Positions 40,434 to 48,614 of a DNA stretch of 64,000 nt are shown one piece after another. The stretch lies in the NCBI RefSeq assembly GCF_002236105.1, contig NZ_NIWU01000008.1, positions 212,225 to 276,224 on the forward strand. Reading direction: 5' to 3'. The number at the start of each line of letters is the position of its first letter. Positions within the stretch are counted from its first letter, which is position 1. Position numbers and translations under genes: made by a program. The notes beneath the pieces were generated by a model. The model saw only the letters and a list, made by a program, of their open reading frames with translations, searched no databases and was not told where the DNA came from. The stretch is from Pseudomonas umsongensis (GTDB lineage: Bacteria > Pseudomonadota > Gammaproteobacteria > Pseudomonadales > Pseudomonadaceae).

Positions 40434-41417
40434 TCAAGGCACTACTGGATCTGCTGCGGCACTGACCGAAAACCGCTCGCGATAAGCCTGCGGAGTCACC
40501 CCGATGGCCCGCAGAAAACTGCGGCGCAGGGTTTCTTCGCTGCCGAATCCGCATTGCACGGCCACCCGCTTGATGGGCACGCCGGTATCGCTGAGCAGGC
40601 GTCGTGCGGTTTCGACGCGGATCTGTTCGATGGCCCGGGCCGGGGTTTGGCCGGTGTCGGCGCGGTAGTGGCGCACGAAGCTGCGTTCGCTCATGCCGGC
40701 CTGGTTGGCCAGGGTTGGAATGCCCAGGTCCTTGCTGAGGTTTTCGCTGATCCAGGCATGAAGTTCGTCGAAACGATTGCCTTCTTTCTGCAAAGACAAG
40801 GTCACGCTGAATTGCGATTGGCCGCCAGGGCGTTTCAGGAACACCACCAATTGCCGGGCGACGTCCAGGGCCATGGTCCGGCCAAGGTCGGCTTCGACCA
40901 TCGCCAACGCCAGGTCGATACCGGCGGTGACGCCGGCCGAGGTCCAGACCGGGCCGTCATTGATAAAGATCGGATTGGGCTCGACCTGCAGGCGTGGGTG
41001 TTGTTGCGCCAACTGTTCGCAACGGGTCCAGTGGGTGACCACGCGCCGGCCATCGAGCCAGCCGCTGGCCGCCAGCAAAAACGCCCCGGTGCACACCGAT
41101 GCCACTCGCCGGCACTTTGCCGCGTGTTCGCGTACCCAACTGACCAGTGAAGGGTCTTGTGCCGCCGCATAGACGCCCCAGCCGCCGGCGATGATCAAGG
41201 TGTCGCTGCCCTGCTCGGGTAAAGGCTCGGCCAGCAACGCCAGGCCCGCCGACGACATTACCGCCCCGCCGCCACCGGTTATCACCGTCGGCGCATAAGG
41301 GGGCGGTGAGCCTTGCTGGCGGGCGATGTCATTGGCGGACGCGAACACCTGCAACGGCCCGGTGACATCAAGCACTTGCACATTGGCGAAGGCGAGCACA
41401 TGAACGGTTTTCGACAT
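40434..41417 (-). CDS. GlxA/InhR-like AraC-family regulator with DJ-1/PfpI domain
   Basis: A 327-residue transcription regulator. Residues about 1-190 are a DJ-1/PfpI (GATase-like) domain with ASVCTGAFLLAASG at the nucleophile elbow. The C-terminal ~100 residues are an AraC-type double helix-turn-helix (LANQAGMSERSFVRHYRADTG ... VAVQCGFGSEETLRRSF). I chose ATG 41417 (MSKTVHVLAF) rather than the longer open frame to 41540, because the domain begins there. It is divergently transcribed from the isonitrile hydratase gene 90 bp away, the arrangement of inhR-inhA, so it likely controls that gene. This role is inferred from position. Confidence 0.85.
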   Translation of the reverse strand: MSKTVHVLAFANVQVLDVTGPLQVFASANDIARQQGSPPPYAPTVITGGGGAVMSSAGLALLAEPLPEQGSDTLIIAGGWGVYAAAQDPSLVSWVREHAAKCRRVASVCTGAFLLAASGWLDGRRVVTHWTRCEQLAQQHPRLQVEPNPIFINDGPVWTSAGVTAGIDLALAMVEADLGRTMALDVARQLVVFLKRPGGQSQFSVTLSLQKEGNRFDELHAWISENLSKDLGIPTLANQAGMSERSFVRHYRADTGQTPARAIEQIRVETARRLLSDTGVPIKRVAVQCGFGSEETLRRSFLRAIGVTPQAYRERFSVSAAADPVVP

Positions 41418-41506
41418 GCTGGCGTAATTCGTGGGGTGATTGGCGGATACGCCAAATCCTAGCCCCCTACAGTAAAGGCGTCCACCCACTTCAGGAGAAA
41501 TACACC

Positions 41507-42187
41507 ATGACCTTGCAGATCGGTTTTCTGTTGTTTCCACAGGTGCAGCAACTCGACCTTACCGGCCCGTACGACGTTCTGGCGTCTCTACCGGATGTGA
41601 AGGTGCATCTGATCTGGAAGGACCTGATGCCCATCACCGCCAGCACCGGACTGATGCTCAAACCGACCGTTACCTTTGACGACTGCCCGGCGCTGGATGT
41701 GATTTGCGTACCCGGTGGCAGCGGGGTCGGGCCGTTGATGGAGGATGAGCCAACCCTGGCGTTCATCAAGGCCCAGGCCGCCAACGCACGGTATGTGACG
41801 TCGGTTTGCACCGGGGCGCTGGTGCTCGGTGCGGCGGGGCTGCTCAAGGGCAAGCGCGCCACCACCCACTGGGCGTATCACGAGTTGCTGACGCCACTGG
41901 GAGCGATTGCGGTGGCGGATCGGGTGGTGCGCGACGGTAATCTGCTGACCGGCGGGGGAATAACCGCAGGCATTGATTTTGCCCTGACCCTGGCGGCAGA
42001 GCTGTTCGATCAGGACACCGCCGAGCTGGTGCAACTGCAGCTGGAATATGCCCCTGCGCCGCCATTCCAGGCGGGTAGCCCGCAAACGGCGCCCGCGCGC
42101 GTACTGGCGCAAGCTCGCCAACGGGCCGCCGGGTCATTGAAACTGCGAGCGCAAATCACCGAGCGGGCGGCGGCGAAACTCGGCTGA
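41507..42187 (+). CDS. inhA: Isonitrile hydratase (InhA/ICH type, DJ-1 superfamily)
   Basis: A 226-residue DJ-1/PfpI protein that closely follows Pseudomonas isocyanide hydratase, which hydrates isonitriles to N-substituted formamides. The catalytic residues fall at the exact family positions: nucleophile Cys101 in TSVCTGALVLG, Thr102 next to it, and Asp17 in the LDLTGPYD motif. THWAYHELL and GGGITAGIDFAL are also conserved. A CAGGAG ribosome binding site precedes the ATG. It is cytoplasmic. The divergent GlxA-type gene is its probable regulator. Natural substrates could be plant or microbial isonitriles; this is not shown by the sequence. Confidence 0.9.
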   Translation: MTLQIGFLLFPQVQQLDLTGPYDVLASLPDVKVHLIWKDLMPITASTGLMLKPTVTFDDCPALDVICVPGGSGVGPLMEDEPTLAFIKAQAANARYVTSVCTGALVLGAAGLLKGKRATTHWAYHELLTPLGAIAVADRVVRDGNLLTGGGITAGIDFALTLAAELFDQDTAELVQLQLEYAPAPPFQAGSPQTAPARVLAQARQRAAGSLKLRAQITERAAAKLG

Positions 42188-42246
42188 CAAGGAAATCCTG
42201 GCTGCGAGAACTGCGGTTCGAGCAGCCAGGTTTTTCTGACGCCCAT

Positions 42247-42270
42247 AAAAAAACCCGCCGAAGCGGGTTC
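42247..42270 (-). terminator. Rho-independent terminator of the RsmX-like RNA
   Basis: On the - strand AACCCGC-TTCG-GCGGGTT is followed by a T-run. It ends the small RNA. Confidence 0.88.
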
Positions 42271-42362
42271 TTCCAAGACCATTACAACTCCCTGTCGTCA
42301 GCATTCCTTGCCAATGGCCGATCATCCATGATCCTGAGAGCACTCCCTGTACCTCAGTGGAT
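42247..42362 (-). ncRNA. rsmX: RsmX-like regulatory small RNA
   Basis: On the - strand a ~116-nt transcript is predicted. A -10 box TATTCT (42374-42369) gives a start near 42362, and a Rho-independent terminator ends it at 42247. The RNA contains six GGA motifs, two of them as ACAGGGAG and others as CAGGAUC, AUGGAUG, AAGGAAU and UUGGAAG. This is the signature of RsmX/Y/Z RNAs that titrate the translational repressors RsmA/RsmE. A GacA-type upstream box is centred 65 bp before the start. Length, GGA content, promoter architecture and the absence of a reading frame all fit RsmX, which is about 119 nt in P. fluorescens (from memory). RsmX rather than RsmY/Z is my best match by overall sequence. 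Confidence 0.82.
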
Positions 42363-42418
42363 GGGGCTAGAATACGCATCGGATCCAATATGTAACAGAC
42401 GACATAGTTGTAACCGCG

Positions 42419-42436
42419 TGTAAGACATTCGCTATA
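42419..42436 (-). promoter_or_regulatory. GacA-type upstream activating sequence
   Basis: On the - strand TATAGC-GAATGT-CTTACA. The consensus is TGTAAG-N2-AT-N2-CTTACA. The right half and central AT match fully; the left half matches three of six bases. It is centred about -65 from the predicted RNA start, the usual place for rsm genes. Confidence 0.7.
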
Positions 42437-42448
42437 GCTGTACTGCCA

Positions 42449-42937
42449 TCACTCACTCCCACGCTCGCGGGCCTTGGCGTTTTCGGCGAGGAATTGTTCG
42501 AGTCGGCTCAATTGCTCTTCCCAGCCACGGCTGTCCATGTAATACGCCTCCTTCTGGCGTACGTCGGGAATGTGAGCGAAACCTGATTCGGACACCTTGA
42601 GCAAGGTGCCGTCTTCATAATCCTGCAGTTCGAATTTGACCAGCGTGGTGGGCTCCTGGGAGTAGTCGATCCTGGGATTGACCGCGTAGGGGTGCCAGCG
42701 AAAGGAAAACAATTGCTGGGGCTCGACCCGCTCGACCAGCACGTTCCACAACACATGTTCATAACCGGGATACGTAACCTGCCCCTGCGTCCACTCGCCG
42801 GCGATGAACCGCCTGCCTTCGAGCGCAACGCCAAACCATTGACCGAACGCCTCGGCATCGACCAAGGCACGCCATACATGGGCGCGGGGCGACTTGAGCA
42901 TGATTTTGCGTTCAAAACTATTGGGTACTGGTTTCAT
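42449..42937 (-). CDS. SRPBCC/AHSA1-family protein
   Basis: A 162-residue single-domain protein of the START/Bet v1-like SRPBCC fold, AHSA1 type. It has the typical opening RKIMLKSPRAHVWRALVDAEAFGQWFG and the closing helix WEEQLSRLEQFL. Such proteins bind small hydrophobic ligands; the specific role is unknown. A strong AGGAGGTGA ribosome binding site precedes ATG 42937. Its stop codon lies 13 bp before the GacA box of the small RNA downstream on the same strand. Confidence 0.85.
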   Translation of the reverse strand: MKPVPNSFERKIMLKSPRAHVWRALVDAEAFGQWFGVALEGRRFIAGEWTQGQVTYPGYEHVLWNVLVERVEPQQLFSFRWHPYAVNPRIDYSQEPTTLVKFELQDYEDGTLLKVSESGFAHIPDVRQKEAYYMDSRGWEEQLSRLEQFLAENAKARERGSE

Positions 42938-43083
42938 ACGTCACCTCCTGTAATGAACAACAGTAGGCCTCTAAGACCACAAGTCCAGCCCGAAAGTTGT
43001 ATCCATCCGCTGTCAGTTGTCGAAATCGTCGTCTTTGCATCGCTACACTGGCGCAAATTCCCCTGTCACAGCGAGCCTCCTGC

Positions 43084-43485
43084 ATGTACTCACGCTTTCT
43101 TCTGGCACTCACACCTTTGCTGTTCACTCCCCTGGCCCAGGCCCTGGACTGCGATAACGCCAGCGACCAGGCCACGATGAACCAGTGTGCAGCGCAGCAG
43201 CATGCCTCGGCTGACAAGGAGTTGAATGCGCTTTACCAGCAGATCACCACACGTTTGAAGGGTAACCCCGACAGCAAGAAGCTGCTGGTGGGCGCACAAC
43301 GTTCGTGGATTGCGTTTCGCGATGCCGAGTGCAAGTTTTCGGCTTCCGGGGTGGAGGGTGGGAGTGTTTATCCGCTGATCTACAGCAATTGCGTGACCGA
43401 ATCGACCAAGGCGCGGGTGGAGACGTTCAAGACTTACCTGAAGTGCCAGGAGGGGGATTTGGGGTGTCCGGTGCCGGGGGTTTGA
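43084..43485 (+). CDS. LprI/DUF1311-like small periplasmic protein
   Basis: A 133-residue protein with a signal peptide (residues 1-20, cleavage after AQA) and a DUF1311 (LprI, lysozyme-inhibitor-like) domain. Four features are visible: LDCDNASDQATMNQCA at the mature N-terminus, LVGAQRSWIAFRDAEC near residue 80, and paired cysteines that should form disulfides. It is likely periplasmic. I chose ATG 43084 because the signal peptide starts there; the frame is open further upstream. In mycobacteria LprI inhibits lysozyme; that function is not established for this family in Pseudomonas. Confidence 0.8.
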   Translation: MYSRFLLALTPLLFTPLAQALDCDNASDQATMNQCAAQQHASADKELNALYQQITTRLKGNPDSKKLLVGAQRSWIAFRDAECKFSASGVEGGSVYPLIYSNCVTESTKARVETFKTYLKCQEGDLGCPVPGV

Positions 43486-43507
43486 ACTTATGGTGAAGCT
43501 GAAGGCC

Positions 43508-43595
43508 TCTTCGCGAGCAGGCTCGCTCCCACATTTTGATCGCGTTCCTACTGAAAGAACTCGGTCAACTGTGGGAGCGAGCCTGCTCGCGAAGG
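43508..43595. repeat. REPIN
   Basis: CTTCGCGAGCAGGCTCGCTC and its inverted copy lie just downstream of qhpB. The pair may serve as a transcript-end structure for the qhpADCB operon. Confidence 0.85.
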
Positions 43596-43604
43596 CGTCG
43601 GCAA

Positions 43605-44723
43605 TTACCGCACAAAAATCTGCGCCGTGGTGATCGCCATATCCCCACCCGGCAACTTGATCTTGCCCACCTGCTTCAAGCTGTCGGCATCGAAAATCGC
43701 CACATCGTTGAACGTCCCGGCCAGATAGATCTTGCTGCCTTCCTTGTTGAAGGAAATGCAGTAGTAGGAGTGATCAAGCGTCGCCGCCTGGAGCATCTTC
43801 TTTTCCTTGATGTCGTACTTGGCCAAGCGGTTGAGCACGCCAAACATCAGGTTCGGGTCTTTGGGCGAGCGCATGCCGCTGAAGTAGATTTCCGTCAGGG
43901 GCCCGAAGTCGGTGGTTTCGGTCTTGCCGGTCTTCAGGTCGACACTGAACAGGCCGTACAGGTATTCGGCGGTGGCCGGGTCCTGCTTCTTGTCCTTGAA
44001 TTTCGCCGCGGTGTAGAGCAGCGAGAAATCATGCCGGTAGGTTTGCTGGTTCCACACGTAGAGCACGTCGGGCGCACTGTAGTTCGGGCGTTTCCAGTGA
44101 CGGCTGGGGATCAACACGTCGAACTTGCCGGTTTGCACATTGACCTTGTAGACATCCGCCCCGGCGACGTACAGCGTGCCGTCGTCACCGCTCTGCATGA
44201 TGGTGAGCTGGCGCGGCGCAGGGAAACTGCGCACAGGCTTGGCGTCCATGCCGGCGTCAGTCTTGTACACGTCGAGCCGGGGCTGCTGCACTTCGTAGCG
44301 ATCGTTCATCATCAGCGTCGGGTTGGCGATGGTGTACAGCTCCTTGCCGTCATGGCTGACGGTGAAGGCAAACATAGATTTGGCTTTCTCCCCGGGTTTC
44401 TGGGTGATGCTGGCGTGGAACACCTGCTTGCAGCTGTCCAGCTCGACGCCATAGACATCCGCATAGTGATTGTTCAGCACATAGGCGGTCTTGCGATCAG
44501 GCGACAGCTGCACGGTGCCGGGACCGAAGGCGTCCGGCATCTTGCAGGTCTTGTACAAGGTGTCGGTGGCCAGGTCGATCAGGTGCAGGTTGTTCGGGTA
44601 GTTGGTGGTCACCATGTACTCGTGACCGTCTTGCAATGCGGTGTTTTCATCGGCCAGGACACTGAGCGCGCAGGTGCTCAGGAGGGCGAAAGCGGCCAGG
44701 CCGCAGGCGTTGATGCTGTGCAT
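43605..44723 (-). CDS. qhpB: Quinohemoprotein amine dehydrogenase beta subunit
   Basis: A 372-residue secreted protein. The signal peptide ends near residue 24 (VLA-DE), followed by a seven-bladed beta-propeller with repeated blade motifs (LSPDRKTAYVLN, VSHDGKELYTIANP, FNKEGSKIYLAGTFNDVAIFD). In QHNDH the beta subunit shapes the active site with the quinone-bearing gamma subunit. The length and composition match the P. putida beta subunit. It is the last gene of the four-gene - strand operon qhpA-qhpD-qhpC-qhpB and follows qhpC after 24 bp. Confidence 0.93.
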   Translation of the reverse strand: MHSINACGLAAFALLSTCALSVLADENTALQDGHEYMVTTNYPNNLHLIDLATDTLYKTCKMPDAFGPGTVQLSPDRKTAYVLNNHYADVYGVELDSCKQVFHASITQKPGEKAKSMFAFTVSHDGKELYTIANPTLMMNDRYEVQQPRLDVYKTDAGMDAKPVRSFPAPRQLTIMQSGDDGTLYVAGADVYKVNVQTGKFDVLIPSRHWKRPNYSAPDVLYVWNQQTYRHDFSLLYTAAKFKDKKQDPATAEYLYGLFSVDLKTGKTETTDFGPLTEIYFSGMRSPKDPNLMFGVLNRLAKYDIKEKKMLQAATLDHSYYCISFNKEGSKIYLAGTFNDVAIFDADSLKQVGKIKLPGGDMAITTAQIFVR

Positions 44724-44747
44724 GCTGGAATCCTTCTTATTATCTGA

Positions 44748-45071
44748 TCACTTGTCTTTCGGGAAGACAGTGCCGAGGTTGCGCCAGTTTTCGTTGGACG
44801 CCTGGGCATCCTTGTTCCAGTCCGGGTAGGTGCTCATCATGTCCGGCACCTGGGCCGGCCACCAGCACGGGTCGGAACAGCCATACAGGTCGGCTTCCAT
44901 CGGCTGGCAGAGCGACGACACACCGCCAAACGCATCGATTTCCCAGCCCGGGTCGGTGGTCGACGCACAGCCCGCCACGGAGCTCATCGCCACCACTTCT
45001 TCAATGCGGTTTTCATCCGCGGCCTGATCCAGCTTCAACGCTTTGTTATTGATTGCCTTGAGATGTTTCAT
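44748..45071 (-). CDS. qhpC: Quinohemoprotein amine dehydrogenase gamma subunit precursor (CTQ cofactor, thioether crosslinks)
   Basis: A 107-residue precursor with a 28-residue leader that is not a Sec signal (MKHLKAINNK...EEVVA), then a 79-residue mature subunit. In mature numbering every crosslinking residue is present: Cys7-Glu16, Cys27-Asp33 and Cys41-Asp49 (thioether bridges) and Cys37-Trp43 (the cysteine tryptophylquinone cofactor). The start at 45071 lies one base after the qhpD stop, so the two are translationally coupled. The leader is probably the recognition element for QhpD and is cleaved by QhpE before export by QhpF. Residue positions are read directly; roles come from the known QHNDH structure. 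Confidence 0.95.
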   Translation of the reverse strand: MKHLKAINNKALKLDQAADENRIEEVVAMSSVAGCASTTDPGWEIDAFGGVSSLCQPMEADLYGCSDPCWWPAQVPDMMSTYPDWNKDAQASNENWRNLGTVFPKDK

Positions 45072-45072
45072 A

Positions 45073-46503
45073 TCAGTGAGCCTTGCGCGGAGTGATGTAG
45101 CTGCTGATGAACGCAGGGTTGTTAGCCATGATCCGGGTGTAGACCTCGATGCCGAAGTCGACCCAGTCACGCATCAGTTCGCAGTAGTGATAAGTCGGGT
45201 GCGTCGGGTCGCCATAACGGGCGTAGCTCTCGTGGTAGCAGCCGCCGGAGCACAGGTTGCGGATCTGACAGTCTTCGCAACCGGTATTGGTGCGATCCAG
45301 GCGCTGGGACAGGAAGTCGTTCAACTCCACCTGTTTCACGCCGCTATGCACGTTGCCGAAGGTCGGCAGACTAGAACCGGTAAAGCGGTGGCACAGGTTC
45401 AGTTCGCCCTTGTGATCCACCGCCAGCATCTTCAGGCCCGCGCCGCACGGCAGGGCTTTTTTGTGACCTTCGTGGATGTCGGTGATCAGCTGGTGCAGGT
45501 TGGAGAAACCGATGTTGCGGTGCTCCAGCGCTGCCTCCAGATACCGCCGGCCGAGCTTCTTCATGCTGGCGAAGACTTCGATCAGCTCGTCGCTGGTCAG
45601 GTTGAAGGTGCTGATATCGCCGGACGTCACCGGAGCAAAGCCTACTTCAGCAAACCCTAGTTCATTGAACAGGTGATCCCAGATGGTTTCGACGTCGGTA
45701 ACGCCGGTGGTCAGGGTCACCCGCGCGCCCACCGGACGGCTGTTGTAGCGCGACAGCAGCATTTCGGCCTTGCGCCGTACCACGTCGTAGGTGCCCTGCC
45801 CGCCCACGGTGATGCGGTTGCGGTCGTGCACGGTTTTCGGCCCATCGATGCTCACTGACAAGCCAAAGCGGTGGGCATTGAGGTAGTCCACGGTCTCTTC
45901 GGTGAGCAGCGTGGCGTTGGTGGTCATGACGAACTCGACGAACTTGCCGGCTTCGCGAAAACGTTTCTCGCAGTAGTCGACCATGTACTCGATCAGCTTG
46001 CGGTTGCTCAGCGGCTCGCCGCCGAAGAACACCACGGTGAAACGCTCTTCATCCGGCGATTCGCGCAACAGCATTTCCACCGACGCGATGGCGGTCTCGA
46101 CGTCCATTTTCTTGCCGGCCGACGGCTTGTCGAGGTCTTCCTTGTAGCAGTAGGTGCAGCTCAGGTTGCAGCCGGTGTTGACGTTGAGTACCACGGTATT
46201 GATCGCCGTGCGCTCGACCCGTTTGGTGGCGATGTCCGGCGTCAGTGGCGAGCCGTCGCTGACCAGTTCCAGGGCCATCAGCTCACGCAGGGTCTCGGTG
46301 ATCTCCTCGCCATTGAAACGCGCGGCAAGACGCTGGATCAGGTCGTCCGAAGTACAACCCGGACCGCGCAGGGTATCGATGATGGTGCCCGTCAGTTCAT
46401 CGCTGGCGAACAGCGAACTGCTGGGGATGTGAAACAGCATGCGGTCGGCATCGACCTGCACTTCGTGCAGGTTACGTTCGACCAGATTCAAGATAGCGCC
46501 CAT
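45073..46503 (-). CDS. qhpD: QhpD, radical SAM/SPASM enzyme forming gamma-subunit thioether crosslinks
   Basis: A 476-residue radical SAM protein. The SAM-cluster motif is C112-x3-C116-x2-C119 (NTGCNLSCTYCY). A SPASM-type C-terminus carries further cysteines (GAGLKMLAVD, TGCEDCQIRNLCSGGCYHE) for auxiliary iron-sulfur clusters. The N-terminal ~100 residues form a RiPP-recognition-like domain. It installs the Cys-Asp and Cys-Glu thioether bonds in QhpC. I chose ATG 46503 for its strong AGGAGG ribosome binding site; the frame extends 45 bases upstream with no support. It sits between qhpA and qhpC. Confidence 0.95.
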   Translation of the reverse strand: MGAILNLVERNLHEVQVDADRMLFHIPSSSLFASDELTGTIIDTLRGPGCTSDDLIQRLAARFNGEEITETLRELMALELVSDGSPLTPDIATKRVERTAINTVVLNVNTGCNLSCTYCYKEDLDKPSAGKKMDVETAIASVEMLLRESPDEERFTVVFFGGEPLSNRKLIEYMVDYCEKRFREAGKFVEFVMTTNATLLTEETVDYLNAHRFGLSVSIDGPKTVHDRNRITVGGQGTYDVVRRKAEMLLSRYNSRPVGARVTLTTGVTDVETIWDHLFNELGFAEVGFAPVTSGDISTFNLTSDELIEVFASMKKLGRRYLEAALEHRNIGFSNLHQLITDIHEGHKKALPCGAGLKMLAVDHKGELNLCHRFTGSSLPTFGNVHSGVKQVELNDFLSQRLDRTNTGCEDCQIRNLCSGGCYHESYARYGDPTHPTYHYCELMRDWVDFGIEVYTRIMANNPAFISSYITPRKAH

Positions 46504-46585
46504 TGCAAACCTCCTGTGCAGACCCCGCGTGGCGGGGCGTGCGGTCATTCCGAAAAGTGTCTGAATCGCTGTCGATCAGCACCAC

Positions 46586-48166
46586 TCATGGAATGGGTGG
46601 ATTGTTCCAGCGTTGCACGGTCACGATCATGTGGCCTTCGCCGGTCAGGGAGGTCCCTGCGTCGTCGACGGCGGCGATCACCTTGAGGTTGCCGGCATTG
46701 TTGGTGGACATCTTGCGGGCCGGGTTCGGCCCGGCATCGCCCGGGGTGAACACACCGGTGTCGGCCTGCATGGTGCCGGCGAACTTGACGTCTTCGTCTT
46801 CCCTGGCGCGGTCGTCGAAGGCTTCGACCTTCCACTGCGCCGGGAATACGCCGATGCGATACGGCTTGCCATCGGCGCCCTTGCCCCAGGCTTCGGCGTC
46901 GAAACGGCCCTGGACTTTCGGCGTCGAACCACCGCCGTCGCCGATCCGCGCCACTGAGAACTCGGGCACCACCTTGACCTGGTCGATCTTGCTGTAGACC
47001 GACAGGCTCGGGCCCATGAGCGTACCAACGGTGACCGCGCGCAGCCCCGGTTGCGCATTGGCGGCGGCCTTGAGCTTGACCTTGATCCGCTGCGGGCTCT
47101 GCTCGATGACTTCGAGCACTTCCACGCCTTTGCCGAAGTTCGGCTTGCCGTCCAGGCCGCTGCCGATCAGGGTGACTTCGCTTTCGCTGCCGGCCTTCAC
47201 ATAGCCCGGCTGCACCGCCAGCAAACGCTGGGAACCCTGCTTGGCCGCGACGAAATCCAGGCCGCGCTCGTCGTGCTCGGCCTCGAACATCCGGCCCTGC
47301 ATGGCGTTGCCCTGGACGGCGAACACCTGGCGCATGGTCACGCCATCGATACTGACGTTGCCGCGCCATTCGTAGCCGGTATAGAGAATCGCGCTGCCGT
47401 CACCGTTGAACGACGTGCCGTCGGCGTATTGGCCTTTGACGCTGACCTTGAAGGTATCACTGCCATCGGCGGTCACGCTCATCACACCGGCCAATTCGCC
47501 TTTGCCCGGCAAGTGACCGCTGAAGCTCCAGTCACCCACCAGGGCTTCGGCTTTTGGCGCGGCGCTCTGCCATTTTTTCCAGGCCGGGTTGTCCAGCGGA
47601 TAACGCTTGGCCAGCAGCGGCACCATCTCTTTGCGCGCCAGGTCGAACCAGTCGCGGTCGCGCGACAGTGCCTGGTACTCCAGGGACGGCCATTGGCCAA
47701 GGTGGAAGTTCACCAGGCGTTCCCACTCCTGGGCCGGACGCCGTTGCAGGGCCACCCGCGCACCGGAGTGGCAGCGGCCGCACATCTGGCTGGTTTGGTC
47801 GTCGAACTGCTCGACCGTGTTGAGCCGACGCTCCAGGGCATAACGCACGCCGTCGGTCTCGCTCGGCGCCAGGCCCTGTGTGTCGGCCAGGTACTTGACC
47901 AGGGTGCGGCGATCTTCATCGCTGATCTGCAAACCGTGCATGGTCTGCATGCGCGCAATGCTCATCAGCCAGCCTTCCGGCGTCTTGCGCTGGTGGCTGA
48001 TGCGGCTCAGGGCGTTATCGGCTTCGGGGGTATGACAGCCCTGACAGGTTTCCTTGAGGATGGTCTGGGCATCGCGGGCTGCCAGGCTGTGAGGCGAATG
48101 CAGGGCCACGCAAGCTGCGATGGCCAGCAGACTGGCGCTCATGCCTGAACGGAGTTTTCTCTTCAT
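46586..48166 (-). CDS. qhpA: Quinohemoprotein amine dehydrogenase alpha subunit (dihaem)
   Basis: A 526-residue periplasmic subunit with signal peptide (about 1-30, SLAA-RD). Two c-type haem sites, CQGCH (41-45) and CGRCH (129-133), lie in the N-terminal cytochrome domain. Three beta-rich domains follow, including an IPT/TIG-like segment (PGYVKAGSESEVTLIGSGLDG). The haems carry electrons from the CTQ cofactor to an external acceptor such as azurin or a cytochrome. I chose ATG 48166 with a GAGG upstream; a GTG at 48184 is in frame. It is the first gene of the operon. The protein oxidises primary amines (for example n-butylamine or phenylethylamine) to aldehydes. Confidence 0.95.
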   Translation of the reverse strand: MKRKLRSGMSASLLAIAACVALHSPHSLAARDAQTILKETCQGCHTPEADNALSRISHQRKTPEGWLMSIARMQTMHGLQISDEDRRTLVKYLADTQGLAPSETDGVRYALERRLNTVEQFDDQTSQMCGRCHSGARVALQRRPAQEWERLVNFHLGQWPSLEYQALSRDRDWFDLARKEMVPLLAKRYPLDNPAWKKWQSAAPKAEALVGDWSFSGHLPGKGELAGVMSVTADGSDTFKVSVKGQYADGTSFNGDGSAILYTGYEWRGNVSIDGVTMRQVFAVQGNAMQGRMFEAEHDERGLDFVAAKQGSQRLLAVQPGYVKAGSESEVTLIGSGLDGKPNFGKGVEVLEVIEQSPQRIKVKLKAAANAQPGLRAVTVGTLMGPSLSVYSKIDQVKVVPEFSVARIGDGGGSTPKVQGRFDAEAWGKGADGKPYRIGVFPAQWKVEAFDDRAREDEDVKFAGTMQADTGVFTPGDAGPNPARKMSTNNAGNLKVIAAVDDAGTSLTGEGHMIVTVQRWNNPPIP

Positions 48167-48280
48167 CAACGTCGAACCTCGCACGGTGCTTTCTTATTTT
48201 TGTGGCTTATCGTTTTTTGGGTTTCTGCCGCCGGCGGCAAGCCGCTGACGGTGGCAGGAGAAACGTCTGCGATGAGCGAT

Positions 48281-48295
48281 ACACGGAGCGTGCCA
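48281..48295 (-). promoter_or_regulatory. Weak sigma-54-like promoter before qhpA
   Basis: On the - strand TGGCAC-N5-GTGT. The -24 element is perfect; the -12 element is poor (GTGT for TTGC). It lies about 115 bp before qhpA. It is reported because the divergent aldehyde dehydrogenase gene has a perfect sigma-54 promoter. Confidence 0.3.
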
Positions 48296-48382
48296 GCTTG
48301 TGAATCGTGTTTTTTATCAATTGCTTAGGTTAAATACAGGGTGATTGACGACTGCTAAACCTGACGTCCCGCGTCTAATATC

Positions 48383-48396
48383 GCGACATCTGTTGC
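48383..48396. promoter_or_regulatory. Imperfect inverted repeat GCGACA-TC-TGTTGC, possible activator site
   Basis: Six-base arms with one mismatch. It shares the GCGAC half-site with the perfect palindrome at 48523-48539 and lies about 90 bp upstream of the possible qhpA sigma-54 promoter. Confidence 0.3.
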
Positions 48397-48420
48397 ACTC
48401 TGAGACAAGCATAGGATCAA

Positions 48421-48506
48421 GATCAAAAGATCGCAGCCTGCGGCAGCTCCTACACGGGAATCGGCATACACCTGTAGGAGCTGCCGCAGGCTGCGATCTT
48501 TTGATC
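48421..48506. repeat. REPIN in the qhpA/aldehyde dehydrogenase divergent promoter region
   Basis: GATCAAAAGATCGCAGCCTG and its inverted copy form a long hairpin of the same class as 2943-3031. It lies between the two candidate activator sites. Confidence 0.85.
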
Positions 48507-48522
48507 TTCGCATGTCTCACTG

Positions 48523-48539
48523 CGTCGCAATTTGCGACG
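48523..48539. promoter_or_regulatory. Perfect palindrome CGTCGCAA-T-TTGCGACG, probable enhancer site
   Basis: Eight-base perfect arms with a single central base, about 75 bp upstream of the -24 box at 48615. This is a typical distance for a sigma-54 activator binding site. The likely binder is the AcoR-type activator encoded at 53973-55880. Confidence 0.5.
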
Positions 48540-48614
48540 TCAGCTCACCTCCTTTTCATTGGTCAATAACCCGCAAGCCCCACCAAATCGATGTTTCACC
48601 CAAATAAACACAAC

